NCBI RefSeq assembly: GCF_000305785.2
Contig: NC_018868.3
Coordinates: 3,394,270 to 3,458,269 of the forward strand
Direction of reading: 5' to 3'
DNA: 64,000 nucleotides
Origin: Simiduia agarivorans SA1 = DSM 21679
GTDB lineage: Bacteria > Pseudomonadota > Gammaproteobacteria > Pseudomonadales > Cellvibrionaceae
Of the stretch, positions 60,880-64,000 are shown piece after piece (within the stretch, counting starts at the first letter, position 1; the number at the start of each line of letters is the position of its first letter). The translations under genes were made by a program, and so were the position numbers. Below the pieces are notes generated by a model. The model searched no databases, was not told the DNA's origin, and worked only from the letters and a program-made list of their open reading frames with translations.

Positions 60880-61826
60880 ACGGACAACACATTATCGACG
60901 CCTATGCCCGCATCCAGCATCAGATTCACACAACGCCAGTCATGCATAGCCGTCTGCTCAATGAGCGCTTGGGCTGTGAAGTGATTCTGAAATGTGAAAA
61001 CCTGCAAAAAGTGGGCGCGTTCAAAGCGCGCGGTGCAGCGAATGCCGTATTGCAGCTAACGGAGGCCGAGGCGAGCAAGGGTGTGGCGACCCATTCCTCG
61101 GGCAACCACGGTGCAGCACTCGCCTTTGCCGCGCGCGAACGCGGCATCCCCTGTTGGGTGGTGATGCCGGCGAACGCGCCGCAGGTAAAGAAAGATGCAG
61201 TGGCGGCGTACGGCGCTCAGATCATTGAATGTGAACCCACACTCGCCGCGCGCGAATCAACCTTGGAAAAAACCGTGCAGGCGACCGGTGCGCAATTTAT
61301 TCCGCCCTATGATGACGAACGCATCATTGCCGGTCAGGGCACGGCTGCATTGGAGCTTTATCAGCAACTGGCTGAACAGGGGCAGCCGTTACCGGAATTT
61401 ATACTCGCGCCCGTGGGCGGCGGTGGGCTGTTGGCCGGCACCGCCCTGTACAGCAAATCCGTGGCGCCCGGCGTGACAGTGATAGGCACAGAGCCCAAGG
61501 GTGCCGATGATTGTGCGCGTGGGTTTAACAGCAAACAGCGCGTTACCGACGCCAAGCCGAACACGATCGCTGATGGCTTGCGCACTCTGGTGGGGGAAGC
61601 CAACTTTCCGATTATCTGCGACTATGTGGATGAGGTGCTGACCGTGAGTGAAGCCGCCATAGTGGAGGCCATGACCTTGGTGTGGACCCGCACCAAGCTT
61701 ATTATCGAACCCTCGTCGGCAGTGCCCATTGCGGCCATCCTGGAAAACCCCGCGCGCTTTGCCGGGCGCAGGGTGGCGGTCATTCTCAGCGGCGGTAATG
61801 TGGAGTTGGGGCAGCTACCGTTTTGA
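60876..61826 (+). CDS. Serine/threonine dehydratase-like (3-hydroxyaspartate dehydratase type) enzyme
   Basis: 316 residues, fold-type II PLP enzyme. The PLP Lys is in KVGAFKARGAANAV, the phosphate loop is PVGGGGLLAG, and SSGNHGAALAFAARERG and RTKLIIEPSSAVPIAAI complete the family. The same fold covers serine racemase, threonine dehydratase and 3-hydroxyaspartate dehydratase (BhcB). Beside an aldolase-like protein, a hydroxy-amino-acid substrate is likely. It starts inside the acylase gene (ATGA) and ends a three-gene operon. Confidence 0.85.
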   Translation: MNGQHIIDAYARIQHQIHTTPVMHSRLLNERLGCEVILKCENLQKVGAFKARGAANAVLQLTEAEASKGVATHSSGNHGAALAFAARERGIPCWVVMPANAPQVKKDAVAAYGAQIIECEPTLAARESTLEKTVQATGAQFIPPYDDERIIAGQGTAALELYQQLAEQGQPLPEFILAPVGGGGLLAGTALYSKSVAPGVTVIGTEPKGADDCARGFNSKQRVTDAKPNTIADGLRTLVGEANFPIICDYVDEVLTVSEAAIVEAMTLVWTRTKLIIEPSSAVPIAAILENPARFAGRRVAVILSGGNVELGQLPF

Positions 61827-61873
61827 TTGTCGGCCGCGATCTGTCTTTTGCGCGGTTGTACGGCCAGTGTTCG

Positions 61874-62314
61874 TCAGCTCAACGTCAGTAAGCCCTGGGT
61901 ATCGATAGTAATGGTTTGGCCGGTGGTGAAGTTGGCCTGCGACAGCCCCTCGGGCAATGCGATAATCGGAATCGAACGCTCAAACCACACCGCCGACAGG
62001 GTCACGCCGGACACCAGCAGTGAATCTGCCTCCCCCACAATCAGCCCGGCCGGGCCTATGCCCTGGCTCACCAGGTCGAGCAGTACCAGGCCCGTGTGGG
62101 TGCTGCCAATACAGGAAGGAAATACCAGAATTTTGCCACGGCTTTCGGCGCGGTAAAGCGGGTGATGGCGGTCATGCATGCGTGATTTTTTGCCCGGCAA
62201 TAAATTCGCCGGTTTGCAATGGGCGGCGGTGAAGTTGATGGGCTGATCGGTCACCAGTGCCGGGCCTTTTGCGTTGCCCGCGAGAATGACGCGGCCCTGA
62301 ATTAGGTTGTTCAT
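61874..62314 (-). CDS. Aconitase X small subunit (DUF126, swivel domain)
   Basis: 146 residues. The swivel domain is shown by GRVILAGNAKGPALVTDQPINF, GKILVFPSCIGSTHTGLVLLDLV with the conserved Ser/Gly turn, and SGVTLSAVWFERSIPIIALP. With the large subunit directly upstream (stop TAA joined to ATG) it forms a two-chain aconitase X. Known bacterial members dehydrate cis-3-hydroxy-L-proline and archaeal ones phosphomevalonate; which applies here is unclear. Confidence 0.88.
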   Translation of the reverse strand: MNNLIQGRVILAGNAKGPALVTDQPINFTAAHCKPANLLPGKKSRMHDRHHPLYRAESRGKILVFPSCIGSTHTGLVLLDLVSQGIGPAGLIVGEADSLLVSGVTLSAVWFERSIPIIALPEGLSQANFTTGQTITIDTQGLLTLS

Positions 62315-63484
62315 TTACAGGACTCCGCACACGGCCAGCAACTCAGACAGGTCGCCGTACTCGGTGCCGTCGAGATAGTAATAAAGCTTGCCGGAATTGG
62401 TGAGCACCTGTTGCGAGCCGAGCCCGATGCGCACAGACAGGCCGGCCAGCGGGCAATGCGCATACAATTCGACGCCTGCCTCTAATAGCGCCCGGTGCAT
62501 CGGCAATTTTTCCAAGCGCCGCAGGTCGGCTGGCACAAGATGAAACAGCGTGCGCTTTTTGACTTTTTTACCAACAAAATGTTCGCCGGTCGCCAGCGCT
62601 TCTTCCAGCGTCATTTGCGGGCAGCCAAAGGCAACGATTTTGGATGCGTTCTGTATTTCCTGATTGGCGCGCACCGCGGTTAAATCGGCCTGGGTGATGG
62701 TGATGACCTGTTCCGGTTCGCGTCCCCGAAACGCGGTGGCTTCATCGGGTGCTTCCGGGGTCAGACCCAGCACGTGGAATAACGAGACGCTGCCGCTCGC
62801 AGCCATGGCGCCACCCATGTTTTTCAGCTCGGTGGCTGAGAAAGGGTAGTGATCGAGTACCGGGGTTTTGTCCACGCACCGTTTGCCCAGAATAAAACCG
62901 AGCGCGGCGGCGTCCATCACCTGTATGTCGAGCTTGACGCGGATCTGGCCGGCCCGGTTCTGGTCCAGCAGAAAACCGAATTCCGGCGTAAGACCGGTAA
63001 TGGCCTGACAGATATCCACCAGAATGGAGTTGCGGTTGCTGCGCGCACCGATCACTGAATTGGCGTAAATAATCGCGGAGCTTTCGGCCCAGCCGAGAAT
63101 ATCGCCAAAGCGGGGTATATTGGCCTCGTGGTAACACACGCAGGAATAGTTGGGTGTCACACCCAAGGCTTCCAGGTTCTGCTCGTGTTGTTGTTGGCCA
63201 CGCAATACCAACCGGTTCTGCAGACTGAAATCGTAGCCAGGGCGGGGATTGGCGGTGGTCGGTACTTTTACTTTGAGTCCGGCGGCTACCAGCTTTTCCA
63301 CCACGGCGTAATAGCCTTTGAAGGACGCAATTTTAAAACTGCCGGTAAGGTGCGCGCTCACGATGGGCACCAGCCGGGTGGCACCAAAGGCTTCACCGTA
63401 GCGCACCAGCGTCGCCATGCACTGGGCGAATTCCGGGCCCAGGCTGCCGTCCAGCCAGGCCTGTTGTTTATCGGTGAGTTGCAT
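62315..63484 (-). CDS. Aconitase X catalytic (large) subunit, DUF521
   Basis: 389 residues. Signatures are SAHLTGSFKIASFKGYYA, LGVTPNYSCVCYHEANIPRFGD with conserved cysteines, AESSAIIYANSVIGARSNR, FGCPQMTLEEA and a C-terminal YAHCPLAGLS with another Cys. These cysteines bind the Fe-S or mononuclear iron centre in this family. It is read with the small subunit as a two-gene operon, opposite to the acylase operon, and has a similar upstream motif at 63530. Confidence 0.9.
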   Translation of the reverse strand: MQLTDKQQAWLDGSLGPEFAQCMATLVRYGEAFGATRLVPIVSAHLTGSFKIASFKGYYAVVEKLVAAGLKVKVPTTANPRPGYDFSLQNRLVLRGQQQHEQNLEALGVTPNYSCVCYHEANIPRFGDILGWAESSAIIYANSVIGARSNRNSILVDICQAITGLTPEFGFLLDQNRAGQIRVKLDIQVMDAAALGFILGKRCVDKTPVLDHYPFSATELKNMGGAMAASGSVSLFHVLGLTPEAPDEATAFRGREPEQVITITQADLTAVRANQEIQNASKIVAFGCPQMTLEEALATGEHFVGKKVKKRTLFHLVPADLRRLEKLPMHRALLEAGVELYAHCPLAGLSVRIGLGSQQVLTNSGKLYYYLDGTEYGDLSELLAVCGVL

Positions 63485-63529
63485 TTTGGGTGTCTCGCCG
63501 CCATCTTAGCTGCTGAATAAGCACCATAA

Positions 63530-63556
63530 CTTAAATTGTACTTTAGTGCAAAAAAA
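63530..63556. promoter_or_regulatory. Putative operator, copy 2
   Basis: CTTAAATTGTACTTTAGTGC followed by AAAAAAA lies upstream of the aconitase X operon (46 bp before its ATG). It matches copy 1 at 57238 in TTAAAT-N-GTAC-N4-GTGCAA. It also touches the start of the divergent small membrane protein gene. Confidence 0.5.
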
Positions 63557-63572
63557 TAAAAGGACGTGTCAA

Positions 63573-63971
63573 ATGAAATGGATGCAAACGCTTCAGGCCG
63601 GGATCCGGACCCCGGGTTTCTGGCGCCGGGCAGCGCTTTGGGCGCTGTTGTTGTGTCTGGCGCCCTTTGCCATTGAGATCATCATCATGGCGGACCTGAT
63701 AGGCATTGAGCTGGCCATGGCGTTTGTGGCTTATTGGGGCCGGGATCTTTGGGCCCAGTGGCTGACGCGTTGGGACCGGTGGGTGGCATTCTGTCACGAA
63801 TCTTGTCTGATCCTGGCCAGTCACTGCCAGTTTGAGCGGCGCAATTTCCTGGTGTTGTGCGGCTTCAGCGTTGCGTTGGTCGTTCTGGGTTCACCGCTGC
63901 TGGCCTCTGCAGGCTGGTTGCCAATGATGGTGTTGGCGCCTGATTTGTCCCCTTTCACAGGATTCAGTTGA
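63573..63971 (+). CDS. Small membrane protein of unknown function
   Basis: 132 residues from the ATG at 63573 (GTG at 63546 would add nine). Two to three membrane segments: ALWALLLCLAPFAIEIIIMADLIGIEL, and FLVLCGFSVALVVLGSPLLA. A central RDLWAQWLTRWDRW aromatic stretch is cytoplasmic. No family is recognised. Its stop overlaps the ATG of the next gene (TGATG), so the two are co-translated. Confidence 0.68.
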   Translation: MKWMQTLQAGIRTPGFWRRAALWALLLCLAPFAIEIIIMADLIGIELAMAFVAYWGRDLWAQWLTRWDRWVAFCHESCLILASHCQFERRNFLVLCGFSVALVVLGSPLLASAGWLPMMVLAPDLSPFTGFS

Positions 63972-64000
63972 TGACCATATGGGTGGATGCGGACGCCTGT
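63971..64000 (+). CDS. YaiI/YqxD family (UPF0178) protein, first ten codons only
   Basis: MTIWVDADAC is the hallmark start of UPF0178 (DUF188) proteins, which resemble NYN/PIN nucleases. The rest lies beyond the right edge. The ATG overlaps the stop codon of the membrane-protein gene. Confidence 0.8.
   Translation, partial: MTIWVDADAC

Noticed and set aside
60876..61826. Assignment as biosynthetic IlvA threonine dehydratase
   Set aside because: The protein is short (316 residues) and lacks the C-terminal regulatory ACT-like domain; a catabolic or racemase-type enzyme fits better.
1..64000. tRNA or rRNA genes
   Set aside because: No cloverleaf or rRNA sequence stood out in the gaps between genes; a dedicated search would be needed to exclude small RNAs.

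Overview
The window reads as chromosomal DNA of a marine or soil gammaproteobacterium. Gene order and protein sequences (prmA / zinc-ribbon DUF3426 / dusB, a complete narGHJI locus, FeoAB, an SOS-controlled chromosomal integron, many c-di-GMP and two-component proteins) would suit a Cellvibrionales relative such as Simiduia, Saccharophagus or Cellvibrio. That placement is an inference; no rRNA gene is present. Coding is dense and GC-rich except in the integron region (about 5.4-7.9 kb), which is visibly richer in A+T.

Layout. 1-3.2 kb: housekeeping strip dusB (cut by the window edge), DUF3426 and prmA, then a LacI-type regulator. 4.4-7.8 kb: an integron with intI under a LexA box, an attI region holding three repeats about 105 bp apart, and four gene cassettes whose edges follow from matching R''/R' core sites. 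Cassettes 2 and 4 encode a DUF3592 membrane protein and a NADAR (YbiA-like) protein; cassettes 1 and 3 have no clear gene. The array ends in debris of two transposases. 7.9-15.4 kb: LysR regulator, NTF2-like secreted protein, J-domain protein, RND efflux pair, and a DUF2892/rhodanese pair split by a 265-bp MITE. 15.4-20 kb: histidine kinase, receiver and receiver-GGDEF-EAL operon. 20-24 kb: two small secreted proteins, feoB, feoA with a Fur-like box, and a hemerythrin-like protein.

24-43.6 kb is largely devoted to nitrate respiration: moeA (cofactor), narL, narK, narX, narGHJI, a parvulin isomerase and a beta carbonic anhydrase. An FNR/Anr-type box lies upstream of narG. A glutamate-cysteine ligase-like protein, an AstE/AspA-type zinc hydrolase, a Bcr/CflA transporter and a GAF histidine kinase sit between narK and narX.

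43.6-54.4 kb: an unrecognised protein, a 1297-residue CHASE-PAS-GAF-GGDEF-EAL protein, a SYLF protein, an operon of Ser/Thr kinase, periplasmic solute-binding protein and hybrid histidine kinase, a membrane protein and a DUF6482 protein. 54.5-63.5 kb: a metabolic island with an MFS transporter, PLP decarboxylase, D-threonine-aldolase-like protein, penicillin-acylase-family hydrolase, serine/threonine dehydratase-like enzyme and a two-subunit aconitase X. A similar putative operator lies in the divergent promoter at 57.24 kb and in front of the aconitase X operon at 63.53 kb, suggesting one regulon for an unrecognised (hydroxy)amino-acid pathway. The window ends with a small membrane protein and the first codons of a YaiI/UPF0178 protein.
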